A DNA stretch of 64,000 bases from an uncultured Eubacteriales bacterium (GCA_934486705.1 CAKSQS010000003.1:62001-126000), one strand, 5' to 3'. Counted from the stretch's first letter, positions 9,493-19,852 are shown. Numbers and translations are program-made. Notes: generated by a model from the letters alone, not told the origin.

Positions 9493-11676
9493 ATGTGTAT
9501 GAAAAAGTATTTATTTACGCCGATAATATGTATTTTATGTATCATTTCTTTGATGTGCGTAACCGTCAATGCCGATAAAAATACCGCCGAAGAAGCATCA
9601 AATGCTGCTGAAGCTCTTGTTATGAGTAATGACAGATTTGAGTTTTCTCTTGGCAGGGAAACAGGATGTTTTACGTTGTATGACAAAAAATCCGATAATA
9701 AATGGTCTTCAAATCCGAATAATTCCGATGATGATTCGGTTGCGATGGGAATAACCCTTACCGACTTAAAATCTCAGCTAACCGTTTTGTACGAGTCTTC
9801 AAACAGAACCGAAATGTTTGCCAACAGTTTTTCCGGATCGGTTATTAAAGGAAATGCCGTTTTCACCAAAGAGGGCAACTCAATTACGGCACTTTTTGAT
9901 TTTGATTCGTTAGGTTTTTCCGTGCCGATAAGATACACGCTTCTTAACGACGGATTTTCGGTTTCTGTTGATTTGAAAAATATTAAGGAAAAAAAGGATA
10001 ATAAAATAATTTCAATAGGCGTTCTGCCCTATTTCGGTGCGGGAACTGCCGATGATAAAGGTTATATGGTAATCCCGGACGGCTCGGGCGCTTTAATTGA
10101 TTTCAACAATCAAAAAAAGCATTTACAGTCATACAGTAAGCCGTTTTACGGAAACGACAGGACGGTTACGTCCGATAAAATGACGTCGGATGAAAAGAAT
10201 TTAATGCTTCCCGTATTCGGTCTTAATAACAATAACCGTTCGTTTATTGCAATAATCGGGTCGGGTGCCGAAAATGCCTCTCTTAATGCGGCTGTCGGCG
10301 GGATCGACACATCGTACAATCACATATATTCATCATTAAACTACAGAAATTCAACTCAGATTGAAATGAAGGATAACTCCTGGACCACAAAGAGCGTCAC
10401 ATTTACCTCAATCAACGGAATTAAAAATGATGCATATACGGTTGATTATTATATGCTTGATACCGAAAAATCCGATTATGTGGGAATGGCTGAAAAGGCA
10501 AGGGAGGTTTTAAACCTTTCAAGCGGAAAAAAATCGGGCAATTCGTCACTCGGAATTCGTTTCTTCGGAGCGACCCCGAAACAAAAATCTTTTTTGGGGT
10601 TCAGATATACCGGGAAACAAAAGCTTACAACATTTGCTCAGGCAGAAGAAATTATTAAAGAAATAAGCGATTATGCTTCCGCACCGGAGGTTACGCTGAA
10701 GGATTTTACTTCGGAAGAATTTTCCGACAGGACCGCCGTGAATTTTTCATTTTTGTATGAGCTTGGCGGGGAAAACGGTTATAAAAAGCTATGCAATACC
10801 GTAAATAAGCTTAACGGTAATATCGGCGTTTATTCCGATTTTACCGATTTTTCCAAAAACGGTAACGGATTCAGGTCTACAGGCGGAGTTAATTTCGGGC
10901 TTGATTTGAAAATTGCCGAAATTTATCCGTATAAGATCAATACCGCACGGAAGGACGAAACGAAAAAACCGACATATCTTGTTGATTCAAAGAAATATTC
11001 GTATGCAACTTCTATGATTGAAAAATATGCTTCAAAACGAAATATCAAGGGCATTTATTTTGATGAAGTTGCGAATAGTCTGTCAAGCGATTTCAGAAAG
11101 ACCGGAAACCGCAGATCCGAAGTTCTTTCGGAAACGGAAAAATCGTTAAAGAGCATATCCGAAAATTACCGCCTTACGCTAAGCGCACCGAACTGTTATG
11201 CATTAAAGTATTCCGAAAAAATCATTGATATTCCGGTTTCGTCAAGCGGCTATAAGATTTTTGACAGGGATATACCCTTATATCAGATTATTGTCGGTGA
11301 AGGATTTGATTTTATCGGGGAACCCGTCAATATCGGTGAGTATTCAAAGGCACGGATGCTTTCAAATATCGAATACGGAGTAAACCTTAATTTTGCGCTT
11401 ATGAACAGCCCTTCAAGCGCCATTTCAAAAACCGATTGCGATTATCTTTATCACGCCTCATTTGACAGCATCAAGAGCGATATTAAGGAATGGTATTTGA
11501 AAAGCGCGGCTGTAATAGACAAAATAGGTAAAAGCTATATTATCGGACACGAAGTAAAGGATGAGCTTTCTGTTACAACCTATAAAAACGGCTTGAAAAT
11601 TTATGTTAATTACGGAAAACATAATTTGGAAATTGACGGACTCAATATACCTGCCGAGGACTTTGTTCTCGTATAA
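9493..11676 (+). CDS. DUF5696-family secreted protein
   Basis: A 727-residue exported protein with a signal peptide ending near VTVNADK. I chose the ATG at 9493, ten bases after GGAGG; an upstream ATG at 9448 lacks a ribosome site and would spoil the signal peptide. The PDGSGALIDFNN segment and overall pattern match what I recall of the DUF5696 family, found near sugar transporters in Firmicutes. The C-terminal half has alternating helix/strand character and NIKGIYFDEVAN, reminiscent of a TIM-barrel glycosidase. A catalytic role is therefore possible but unproven. It lies between the YIP1-type gene and the second permease pair. Confidence 0.65.
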   Translation: MCMKKYLFTPIICILCIISLMCVTVNADKNTAEEASNAAEALVMSNDRFEFSLGRETGCFTLYDKKSDNKWSSNPNNSDDDSVAMGITLTDLKSQLTVLYESSNRTEMFANSFSGSVIKGNAVFTKEGNSITALFDFDSLGFSVPIRYTLLNDGFSVSVDLKNIKEKKDNKIISIGVLPYFGAGTADDKGYMVIPDGSGALIDFNNQKKHLQSYSKPFYGNDRTVTSDKMTSDEKNLMLPVFGLNNNNRSFIAIIGSGAENASLNAAVGGIDTSYNHIYSSLNYRNSTQIEMKDNSWTTKSVTFTSINGIKNDAYTVDYYMLDTEKSDYVGMAEKAREVLNLSSGKKSGNSSLGIRFFGATPKQKSFLGFRYTGKQKLTTFAQAEEIIKEISDYASAPEVTLKDFTSEEFSDRTAVNFSFLYELGGENGYKKLCNTVNKLNGNIGVYSDFTDFSKNGNGFRSTGGVNFGLDLKIAEIYPYKINTARKDETKKPTYLVDSKKYSYATSMIEKYASKRNIKGIYFDEVANSLSSDFRKTGNRRSEVLSETEKSLKSISENYRLTLSAPNCYALKYSEKIIDIPVSSSGYKIFDRDIPLYQIIVGEGFDFIGEPVNIGEYSKARMLSNIEYGVNLNFALMNSPSSAISKTDCDYLYHASFDSIKSDIKEWYLKSAAVIDKIGKSYIIGHEVKDELSVTTYKNGLKIYVNYGKHNLEIDGLNIPAEDFVLV

Positions 11677-11689
11677 ATCGGAGATAAAT

Positions 11690-12580
11690 ATGAAAATTAA
11701 TAAAAAAAGACCTTCGGTCGAGAAAAAAATCAATAGAGCGGGTTTATGCTTTCTGATACCGTATATTGTAGGTTTAATCAGTTTTTTCATAATACCTTTG
11801 ATTCAAACCGTTGTTTATTCCTTCAATGATGTGTCGGTTGTATCGGGCGGGATGAATTACAAGCCTGTCAATTTTAAAAATTACGCTTATATTCTTTTTG
11901 AGGAATCGGATTTTGTAAAGAACGTAACGGAATCAATAACGTCTCTTTTGGTTACGGTTCCGTTTGTTCTCATTTTCAGTATGTTCATAGCAATTGTTTT
12001 GAATCAGAAATTTGTCGGAAGAATGTTTATGCGCGGAATGTTTTTCTTACCCGTTATCATTGCGTCCGGCGTAATATTAAAGCTTATAAGCGGCGATGTT
12101 TTTGCAAGCGATACCATGAATTCCGGTACGGAGATTTTTCAAACCGGACTGTTAGAGGAAATATTGAGCAGATTTAATTTACCGACGGGGGTTATAGAGT
12201 TTGTTGCGGGCGCTAATGGAAAAATATTTGATTTAACATGGAAATCCGGAATACAAATTTTGCTGTTTATTTCCGCACTTCAGGGAATACCGTCGTCATA
12301 TTACGAGGCTGCGGCAATCGAAGGCGCAGACGCTTGGGAAAGCTTTTGGAAAATAACATTTCCTGTTTTGTCGCCTACGAGTATGTTAGTTGTAATTTAC
12401 ACGACAATAGATTCCTTTGTTACGCTTTCCAATCCGGTTATGACATCAATTATCAGCAGATTTAATGATATAAAGTACGGTATCGCATCGGCATCGGCAA
12501 TAATATATTTTCTTGTTGTTTTAGTGATAATCGGCATTATATTTGCCGTTTTCTCAAAATCTGTATTTTATAATGAATGA
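11690..12580 (+). CDS. second ABC sugar permease, MalF/UgpA type
   Basis: A 296-residue membrane protein. The ATG at 11690 follows CGGAGATAA; an in-frame start at 11603 would lie inside the previous gene. The permease signature is YEAAAIEGADAWESFWKIT followed by FPVLSPT, the EAA loop that docks the ATPase. Six hydrophobic segments are visible. It is clearly distinct from the permease at 5622, so the locus encodes two separate permease pairs. No additional binding protein accompanies this pair, so it may share one of the two encoded near 1.4-5.6 kb. Confidence 0.9.
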   Translation: MKINKKRPSVEKKINRAGLCFLIPYIVGLISFFIIPLIQTVVYSFNDVSVVSGGMNYKPVNFKNYAYILFEESDFVKNVTESITSLLVTVPFVLIFSMFIAIVLNQKFVGRMFMRGMFFLPVIIASGVILKLISGDVFASDTMNSGTEIFQTGLLEEILSRFNLPTGVIEFVAGANGKIFDLTWKSGIQILLFISALQGIPSSYYEAAAIEGADAWESFWKITFPVLSPTSMLVVIYTTIDSFVTLSNPVMTSIISRFNDIKYGIASASAIIYFLVVLVIIGIIFAVFSKSVFYNE

Positions 12581-12593
12581 GGTGTACGGAAAT

Positions 12594-13565
12594 ATGAAAA
12601 AAAATCATCATTCATTGAGTAAAAGCCAATTAAAAAACACGGGTATTAAAACACTTGTAAGCGTTTCGAGATTCTTATTTTTCTTTGGAATGTCATACAT
12701 ATTGCTTAACCCAATACTTATTATGCTTTCCCGTTCCCTCAGATCGGCAGAGGATGTTTTGAACCCGACAATTATTTGGATTCCCCAAAATTTTACACTT
12801 GCAAATTTCAAGGTCGCGTTTGATTTGATGGATTTTAAGAATACCGCATGGCTGACGGGGAGAATAAGCGTTATAAGTACGTTATTGACAATGGCGATTG
12901 CTTCTGTGACAGGGTATTCGTTGGCTAGGTACAAGACGTTTATTTCCAAGCCGTTGATTGTATTTGTTACCCTCACAATTATTATTCCGCCTCAAACCTA
13001 TTTGATGCCGCTGTTTTTTCATTTCAATAATTTCAATTTTTTCGGAATCGGCAGTATAATCGGTCTTTTTACGGGCAAAACACTGTCGGTAAATCTTACT
13101 TCAAATGAAATATCCTATTATATTCTCGCGGCATTGGGAATGGGAATACGCTCGGGACTGTTTATATTGATTTTTTATCAGTTTTTCAGGCAAATGCCCA
13201 AGGAATTGGAAAACGCCGCAAGAATAGACGGTTGCGGTGAATTCAGAACCTTTACAAAGGTTATGCTTCCGAATGCCTCGGCACCGTTTCTCGTCACCTT
13301 TTTGCTTTCCGTAATATGGTATTGGAATGATACCTTTTATTCAACGGTACTGATGAGAAACAAAATGATGCTGGCAAATATGGTTTCCAATATGCAGGAG
13401 CTTATCAGAACCTCTTACGGCGGAATCGGACGGGGAGAGGGAGCTGCGGAAACGGTCATTGTATTTGCGGGGGCATTAATATACATACTTCCGCCTTTGA
13501 TTATTTATTTGTGCTTACAAAAGTTTTTTATTCAAAGCGTGGAGCGGACTGGTATAGTAGGATAG
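12594..13565 (+). CDS. second ABC sugar permease, MalG/UgpE type
   Basis: A 323-residue membrane protein with an EAA loop, LENAARIDGCGEFRTFTKV followed by MLPNASAPF. I prefer the ATG at 12594, nine bases after TGAGGTG. In-frame ATGs at 12543 and 12573 lie in or at the end of the preceding permease and have no ribosome site. It is the partner of the permease ending at 12580. The 161 bases that follow hold a hairpin and a start for secreted proteins, so the transport part of the locus ends here. Confidence 0.9.
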   Translation: MKKNHHSLSKSQLKNTGIKTLVSVSRFLFFFGMSYILLNPILIMLSRSLRSAEDVLNPTIIWIPQNFTLANFKVAFDLMDFKNTAWLTGRISVISTLLTMAIASVTGYSLARYKTFISKPLIVFVTLTIIIPPQTYLMPLFFHFNNFNFFGIGSIIGLFTGKTLSVNLTSNEISYYILAALGMGIRSGLFILIFYQFFRQMPKELENAARIDGCGEFRTFTKVMLPNASAPFLVTFLLSVIWYWNDTFYSTVLMRNKMMLANMVSNMQELIRTSYGGIGRGEGAAETVIVFAGALIYILPPLIIYLCLQKFFIQSVERTGIVG

Positions 13566-13687
13566 TATTTATTCCTGTTGAAATGCTTAATGCTTATATT
13601 ATTCGGAAGTTATGTTCCCAAGCTTTAATAAAAGGCATTCAAAGGAGGCTGGTAAATAATAATTAATTATCCGCTTGCAAAAATAAA

Positions 13688-13711
13688 ACCGTATTGTATA
13701 GGAAATACGGT
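13688..13711 (+). other. leader hairpin before the dockerin gene
   Basis: ACCGTATT (13688-13695) and AATACGGT (13704-13711) form an 8-bp perfect stem with an 8-base loop. It lies just upstream of the ATGGAG ribosome site and the start at 13727. No T-run follows, so this is not a terminator; a stability or processing element is more likely. The rest of the 161-base gap from 13566 is AT-rich with no clear promoter. Confidence 0.4.
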
Positions 13712-13726
13712 AGAATGGAGATTGTT

Positions 13727-16066
13727 ATGAAAAGATTATCAAAAAATGTGTTAGCTGTTTTATTATCTGTTACCATCTTATTCAGTATTTCAGTGGTAAG
13801 TTACGCCGATCAATCCACCACAAAGGAAGATTTGAAAAATTGGATTTCGGCCGCAGATACTCTTCTTCGGCAGCAGAAAAATTATGTTGAGGGTCTTGAA
13901 ACCTTTAAAGCGGCAGTAAACAGTGCAAAAAGCGATTTATATTTAAGCAATGCCGATTTTTCTCAAGATATAGCAAGCATAAAAACCGCGTGGGCGGGAT
14001 TAAAGTATTCGGCAACGGCAGAAATTGCTCCCTCTGTTGAGGTCGGCGGTATTGCCGCGGTAACAAACAAGGAAATGTTTAACTATAATAATTTCGGGAA
14101 ATACGGCGCAAAGGGAAACGGCAGTTGGATAGTATTAAAATATGATCTTAAGTCCGTTGACGCAAGGCTTAGAACCGGAGATGTTTCAAATGCATATGTT
14201 TATGCATATGCATATTCCGAAACCGGTACGGCAAAGGCTGTTTCGGGAACAAATCTGCCTGCCGGAACCAATGTCAATGGAAACAACGTTTTTCTTACAA
14301 CACAGGATTACGGTGTAGACGGAAATTGGACACACGCCGGTATATTTAACATAACATACGACCGTGTTACAAGGTGCGAATGGACCGCCGAAAATCTCGG
14401 TCAATTAAATGCCGAAAGAGATTACTTTAATCTTCGCGAAGGCAAAGGCGCGGAAAACACATATTATTTCGGCAGCCTGTTTATTGAGTACAGTATTTAT
14501 GAAAGCGTTCCCATAAATGCCGAGGCGGCGCGTTGGACGTTTCTTGCCAAAGAGCTTTTGACCGAACAGAATAATGTGAACGGTAAATATTACACTTCCG
14601 ATACCGAAACCGCATTTAAAACGGCTGTTGCGGAGCTTGAAAATGCCGAGGCGACAAATGCTTCCGCAAAAATCGAGGCACTAAAAACGGCGTGGGCGGC
14701 ACTTAAATACATAAAAAGCGAAGAAATCGCCAAGCCGGAAATATACAGCGGCGCTTCTCTTTACAATCCCGACGGTTATGATTACGGCCGGGACAAAATC
14801 GGATCTGCTCTAAGTGTTTCGAGCAACTGGAATCAATCAATAATCAAGTTCGTAATGCCGACCGATTTAACACCCGAAAAAATAAATTCCGCGGTATCGG
14901 TTTATTATTCAATTAAGGGCTCGTTAAAAGATACGCCCGATTCGGGACCGGCAGGATGGACGCTGACCTATAAAAACGCTTCTGCATATGACAGGGATAC
15001 AGCGGCATATATCGGCGGGGGTCCGGGGGCAAATCCTCACTATCAAGTATATTCTATGGAGAAAAACTGCCTGATTGATAACGGCAATCCGATTAAAGCA
15101 TATTTTCTGCAATTCGATAATGTAGATAAAGCGTCTGTCTGGGTTATCGGAGGCATATTTATGGATACCTATGCTTATGAAACGCTTCCCAATGTATTGA
15201 CAGGCAGAATGAAGGTTTGGGCTGACCGTGCCGACGCACTTCTTGAAGCTAAGGGCGATTCATACACCGGCGGTCTTGAAGAATTCAAAGCGGCACTTGA
15301 CAGCTTAAAGGCAGGAAGTAAAGAAAACGAGGATGAGCTCATTTACAATTTGAAATATGCGTGGAATAATCTTATATACAGGGAAACGGTACTGTTAGGT
15401 ATGCCTGCGGCTGAAATAGGAATTGATGTGACGCAGACGGAAGCGATAACGGATTTCGGCGATCAAAACCATATTTCCGTTATGTGTAAGGACGGTATTA
15501 CAATCCGTTTCGATTTTGCCGTTTTCCGTGCGCCGGCATTCTTTGATAATGCGATAGAAGTATATGCGGAGGTAAAGGGCTCAAAGGCGGGAGAGCCCGA
15601 TTCGACTTCCTCGGCAACATGGGCAAATGTCAACGGAATTAAAACCGACGGCAATTATCCTTATTTCGGTGCTATTGATTTTGTGGGCGCTCAAAAATCG
15701 AAAAAGCAATTCAACTTAGATACCGTTAAGACCGCTTTTGCGGAAGGCGAGCTTAAGGGCTGGCTTGTTAAAGCCGAGGGCTGTGAGCTTGATGATGTTT
15801 GGTCGGTCGGGAATTTATATGCCGTTGTTGAAAACAAAGAAAAATTATTTGAGCCGGGCGATGTAAATGGGGATAGCTCGGTGAATATTATTGATCTTAT
15901 TAAGCTTAAGAAGCATTTTGCGTATGACGATAAGATAAATGAAATGGCTGCCGATATTTCGGAAGACGGATTTATAGCGTCGGACGATATGATAAGTCTT
16001 CGTAAAATTTTGCTGGATATTGACGCTTTCGGAGATAATGTTGTAAACGAGAGCAAGGTTTTCTGA
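13727..16066 (+). CDS. secreted modular protein with C-terminal type I dockerin
   Basis: A 779-residue exported protein with signal peptide MKRLSKNVLAVLLSVTILFS and cleavage near SYADQ. I chose the ATG at 13727, which follows GGAG; ATGs at 13694 and 13715 are upstream in frame. Three copies of a roughly 60-residue helical FIVAR-like unit, ending in AWAGLKY, AWAALKY and AWNNLIY, alternate with roughly 150-residue beta-rich units. From about residue 710 a type I dockerin shows both calcium loops: GDVNGDSSVNIIDLIKLKK and ADISEDGFIASDDMISLRK. The dockerin implies docking to a cohesin-bearing scaffold. No catalytic motif is visible, so it is probably a glycan-binding component. The beta units match no family that I recognise. 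Confidence 0.78.
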   Translation: MKRLSKNVLAVLLSVTILFSISVVSYADQSTTKEDLKNWISAADTLLRQQKNYVEGLETFKAAVNSAKSDLYLSNADFSQDIASIKTAWAGLKYSATAEIAPSVEVGGIAAVTNKEMFNYNNFGKYGAKGNGSWIVLKYDLKSVDARLRTGDVSNAYVYAYAYSETGTAKAVSGTNLPAGTNVNGNNVFLTTQDYGVDGNWTHAGIFNITYDRVTRCEWTAENLGQLNAERDYFNLREGKGAENTYYFGSLFIEYSIYESVPINAEAARWTFLAKELLTEQNNVNGKYYTSDTETAFKTAVAELENAEATNASAKIEALKTAWAALKYIKSEEIAKPEIYSGASLYNPDGYDYGRDKIGSALSVSSNWNQSIIKFVMPTDLTPEKINSAVSVYYSIKGSLKDTPDSGPAGWTLTYKNASAYDRDTAAYIGGGPGANPHYQVYSMEKNCLIDNGNPIKAYFLQFDNVDKASVWVIGGIFMDTYAYETLPNVLTGRMKVWADRADALLEAKGDSYTGGLEEFKAALDSLKAGSKENEDELIYNLKYAWNNLIYRETVLLGMPAAEIGIDVTQTEAITDFGDQNHISVMCKDGITIRFDFAVFRAPAFFDNAIEVYAEVKGSKAGEPDSTSSATWANVNGIKTDGNYPYFGAIDFVGAQKSKKQFNLDTVKTAFAEGELKGWLVKAEGCELDDVWSVGNLYAVVENKEKLFEPGDVNGDSSVNIIDLIKLKKHFAYDDKINEMAADISEDGFIASDDMISLRKILLDIDAFGDNVVNESKVF

Positions 16067-16075
16067 TTTTTAAAT

Positions 16076-16133
16076 TCGGCGGGGCTGTTTTAAGAGACAG
16101 CACCTGTAACACATTATAATTCGGCCCCGCCGA
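16076..16133 (+). other. long-range GC-rich intergenic hairpin
   Basis: TCGGCGGGGC (16076-16085) pairs perfectly with GCCCCGCCGA (16124-16133) around a 38-base loop. The loop itself contains a small CTGT/ACAG pairing. It fills the 96-base gap between two modular surface-protein genes. No T-run follows, so an mRNA barrier against exonucleases or a partial termination site is more likely than a classical terminator. Confidence 0.5.
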
Positions 16134-16162
16134 TAAATTAGATATTTAAAACGGAGAGTAGT

Positions 16163-19100
16163 ATGAAAAAGAACAACATAATTAAAACGGGAGCTTCTGT
16201 AATTGCAATAGCGGGAATACTGATGTCTCAGTTAATGCCGTCTGCCGAAACAGTTATTAAGAACGGCGATCTGTCTGTTGAAAAGTGGATATCAAGCGGA
16301 GAAAATCTAAATATGAATAATTATGTTCAGGGTGTTGACACCTTTGAAAATGCTCTCTCCGATTTGAAAAGGAAAAATACAGATTATAAAAGGGCAGACG
16401 ACCCCGAATATGACGCAATTTGCGAATTGTCGGAAGCGTGGGACAATTTGTATTACGAGGAAAGAACAGCCGAGCCGCTTTTGAAGGCGCGGAAGCTTAC
16501 TTCGGATTCTTTTTTGAATTTCACCTACGGCGATTATTCAAAAGACGGCGAATACTATATTAAATTAACACAGTACAGCCGTATTGAATTTACTTACAGA
16601 ACCGACGGTCCCAAAGAATGGGGAAACGCCTCGAATGTTCAGGTTTTAACCAAAAACGGTATTTCATCGGATTGGTACGGCGCTTTTTACGGAACTCACG
16701 ATAAACCGTATTTTCTTTCATTTACCGCCGATACCGTTATAAAGGAAGCGCGGCTTAACGAAACATCAACGGAAATCAGCGGATTTAAGGTATTTATGAA
16801 TGAGGGAATAACCTTAGCCGAAATTTCGGATATGTACGGATATAAACTTGTGAACTATGCGCGGCCGTCGGATGACGCAACCTTGCCCGAATGGATAAGT
16901 GCTGCAGAAAGCATTGATCTTGATACGGCGTATTCGGGAAAGGAAGAGTTTGTTAAGGCGATTGAAGCGGCCAAGGAAGAATATTTTGCGCTTAAAGGGA
17001 TAAATAAGGGCGAAGCCAAAGCAATTATCAGTCTTCAAAATGCCTGGCGAAAGCTTGCAACCGTAAAGAAGAACGAAACGTCATTGATCGAGCCCGTTGA
17101 AGGGGTAGGAAGTCACAACGGTTTTGCTGCAGAATTGAAAAAACCTATAAATCTCGGTAAGTACGAAAAATTAGAAATAGTAATAGACAGCAGCGACTAT
17201 TATAACGGTGAAGCCGGATGGGGAATTTCCGCAAATTTGCAGTTTTCCAAAAAAGGCGGCAGCTATACAGTAAACTATTTGTGGTTTGGGGCGGACGCAA
17301 ATGCGAGCAACGGTATTGCCGCTGCCGATATCGGAAGCACGCCGGGTAATACCTTGGAAAGCGTTAAAATTCAAGACGCGAACGATAAAAAAAGAAAATT
17401 GATCCTGAAAGCAATATACGGATATGAATATAATTATGCCGCTGTTCCGAGCGGAATTGATTACAGCTTAAAGGCGTGGTATGAAGAGGCCAAAAAAACA
17501 GATATTTCGCAATACACATACGGAACAGATGAGTTTAAGCGGGCATTAAAGGTCTGTGAGGCGGTATTTGCCGCCAACGAAGGTTTGGATGCCTATGAAA
17601 TGACGGCTATTCAAAATCTTAAAACCGCTTGGACGGGTTTGGGTGCAAGCAAAAAGGAAACGGCTTCTCTTGCGGATTCTGTAACAGGTTACGGCAATTC
17701 CGGCGGTTTTACGGTATCGTTAAAGAATGAAATCAATTTAGATGAATATGAAAAATTTGATATTGTCCTTGATACAACCGACTACTTTAACGGTGAAGGC
17801 GGCTGGGGTGTTTCTGCCGAGATTCAGTTTAATAAGAAGGACGGAAATACCTACGCATGGAAATATCCGTGGTTTGGCGGGGATAAGAGCGAAGCTGTCA
17901 ATACGATAACCTCCGAAGCCGTAAAAAACAGCGGCGGAAGTATTCTTGCATCAATCAAGATTTTTGACGCAAATACAAAGGGCAGAAAAATAGTTTTCAA
18001 GGCAATGTACGGATATAAATATAATAATGCCCCGCTTCCCGATGGTGTTGATAACAGTCTTGAAGCATGGATAAAGGCCGCAGATAAGGTGAGTTTATCC
18101 GATTACCGTGTCGGTACAGATGAATTTGCCGCGGCATTAAATGCAGCAAAGGCCGTTTTGACAAGCGGCGGGAATGACGGTGCGGTTAAAGTTGACGCAG
18201 AAATACTTGAAATTATGAACCTTACGAAAGAAAAATTCGTTATTGAAAATATTGATTATAATTTGCGAAAGAAAGAGGCATATAATAAGCTTTCTCAAAG
18301 CTTAAGCAATTTTAAAGCGGCGTGGCGCGGTCTGAGATTACAGGAAAAGTATTTAATCGCCGTTCCGACAGATTCTCAAAAAAATACCGCTTCCGATGAA
18401 ATTCCGGATGAGTTCGGTCCTTACTACTATGTAATTAAAAATGCCGTAAAGGAAACAAAGCATTATTATAAAACAGTCGGCGGCAGCTCGGTCAGTCTTG
18501 TGGGCGTTGAACGTGTGGAGGCTTATGTAAGAGGAGCTGATTATGTTAACGGAGTTCCCAAAGATACAGGCAAGCATTCCTGTGCCGTTACAATTTCATC
18601 GCTTGAGTACGGTAGCGTGGATATGTGGTCATTTGTTCCGTGGATGGCGGAATGGGGAAAAATGACATTTTCTTCAAAAGACAGCTTTTCCGACCGTTTC
18701 GATACGCTTACCGAAATCGGCTCCGAACCGATAACATCCTTTTGCTATAACGGTGGTTTCAATGCAACGGACAGCATTGAATGCGACGAGTTGATTTTAG
18801 GCTGTATTTATGCCGTAAAATATCATAGGGTACCTTTCCCTAAGGGCGCATTGATTGAAAGCTCGGGCGCAGATTGCACAGAGCTTAAAAAACTCATTAA
18901 AACAGCGGAAACATTTAACGGCAATGACTTTTCCTCCGATTCATGGAGTCCGTTTAAAAAGGCGGTAGCACAGTCGAAGGCTGCCATAGACGATCCGTAT
19001 ACAACACAGGCAGAAATTAATGCATTAAAAGAAAAGCTTTTGAAGGCTTGGGGTAATCTCAGGTACTATTGCAGAACGCTTCTTTATGACGCTGCGGCAA

Positions 19101-19852
19101 ATCTTGAATGGGGATTGGAAATTGCCGATAATTTGAGCTTTACTCAATATCAGGCAATCGAGGACAGTAAGCTTCCCGCACATTTAACCTCATATACCGA
19201 AATGACATCGCTTCCCAGCGAATGGCATAAGCTGATGTTCCGCAAAATGTCAAACGGTGATACGACCGGCAAGGAATTTATAGAGTTTTATGTGAGATAC
19301 AACGATAAGCTCAATTACGGTGCAGGCAAAATTTATGTACAGGTAAACGTTGAATATCAGGCTTGGCTGACCATTCCTCCCGGTCAGGAGAATAACGGTT
19401 GGGTCAGAGTGGAATGTGATTTCAAGGACTTACTTTCTTCTTCTACAGGTGCGGTATTTAAGCCCGGCACTACTATAAGCGCTATTTCCTTCACCTTATC
19501 GGACGGCACGTCGGGGGACATAGATATAACCTCCGCAAATCTGGTTTATACCGTTCCCGTCGAAGCCGGCAAGCTTCCCAAAGCGGCAGAATATGAATCC
19601 AACGTTATATCAAATACTCAGGAGGATTTTTCGGGCGATGTGTTCAATTGCCGATATGAGCCAGCTGATGACGGTGAAAAACCGATAAAGACAAATACTC
19701 CGGTGAATAAATCCGCTCCGGGCAACAAAAACAGAATTGTTATAACGTTTATAATAATAGGCGGGGCTGTTTTGGTTGCGGCGGTATCGGCAACGGGGAT
19801 AATTATTATTAAAAAGCGCAATGAGAGAGAAAATAAGGAGAAGTCAATATGA
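16163..19852 (+). CDS. large membrane-anchored FIVAR-like modular surface protein
   Basis: A 1229-residue protein with an N-terminal signal peptide (about 1-30) and a C-terminal transmembrane helix (about 1190-1213) followed by a Lys/Arg-rich tail, so it should be displayed at the surface. Helical FIVAR-like units ending in AWDNLYY, AWRKLA, AWTGLG, AWRGLRL and AWGNLRY alternate with beta-rich units. Two successive beta units are near duplicates, sharing DxxDYYNGEAGWG/DTTDYFNGEGGWG and AIYGYEYN/AMYGYKYN. There is no catalytic signature. The ATG follows ACGGAGAG. The next gene overlaps its stop by 4 bases, indicating tight co-expression with the GH-A lipoprotein. Glycan capture or scaffolding is inferred. 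Confidence 0.7.
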   Translation: MKKNNIIKTGASVIAIAGILMSQLMPSAETVIKNGDLSVEKWISSGENLNMNNYVQGVDTFENALSDLKRKNTDYKRADDPEYDAICELSEAWDNLYYEERTAEPLLKARKLTSDSFLNFTYGDYSKDGEYYIKLTQYSRIEFTYRTDGPKEWGNASNVQVLTKNGISSDWYGAFYGTHDKPYFLSFTADTVIKEARLNETSTEISGFKVFMNEGITLAEISDMYGYKLVNYARPSDDATLPEWISAAESIDLDTAYSGKEEFVKAIEAAKEEYFALKGINKGEAKAIISLQNAWRKLATVKKNETSLIEPVEGVGSHNGFAAELKKPINLGKYEKLEIVIDSSDYYNGEAGWGISANLQFSKKGGSYTVNYLWFGADANASNGIAAADIGSTPGNTLESVKIQDANDKKRKLILKAIYGYEYNYAAVPSGIDYSLKAWYEEAKKTDISQYTYGTDEFKRALKVCEAVFAANEGLDAYEMTAIQNLKTAWTGLGASKKETASLADSVTGYGNSGGFTVSLKNEINLDEYEKFDIVLDTTDYFNGEGGWGVSAEIQFNKKDGNTYAWKYPWFGGDKSEAVNTITSEAVKNSGGSILASIKIFDANTKGRKIVFKAMYGYKYNNAPLPDGVDNSLEAWIKAADKVSLSDYRVGTDEFAAALNAAKAVLTSGGNDGAVKVDAEILEIMNLTKEKFVIENIDYNLRKKEAYNKLSQSLSNFKAAWRGLRLQEKYLIAVPTDSQKNTASDEIPDEFGPYYYVIKNAVKETKHYYKTVGGSSVSLVGVERVEAYVRGADYVNGVPKDTGKHSCAVTISSLEYGSVDMWSFVPWMAEWGKMTFSSKDSFSDRFDTLTEIGSEPITSFCYNGGFNATDSIECDELILGCIYAVKYHRVPFPKGALIESSGADCTELKKLIKTAETFNGNDFSSDSWSPFKKAVAQSKAAIDDPYTTQAEINALKEKLLKAWGNLRYYCRTLLYDAAANLEWGLEIADNLSFTQYQAIEDSKLPAHLTSYTEMTSLPSEWHKLMFRKMSNGDTTGKEFIEFYVRYNDKLNYGAGKIYVQVNVEYQAWLTIPPGQENNGWVRVECDFKDLLSSSTGAVFKPGTTISAISFTLSDGTSGDIDITSANLVYTVPVEAGKLPKAAEYESNVISNTQEDFSGDVFNCRYEPADDGEKPIKTNTPVNKSAPGNKNRIVITFIIIGGAVLVAAVSATGIIIIKKRNERENKEKSI

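Noticed and set aside
16076..16133. Classical Rho-independent terminator between the two modular surface genes
   Set aside because: The stem is strong but the loop is 38 bases and no T-run follows, so I call it only an intergenic hairpin.
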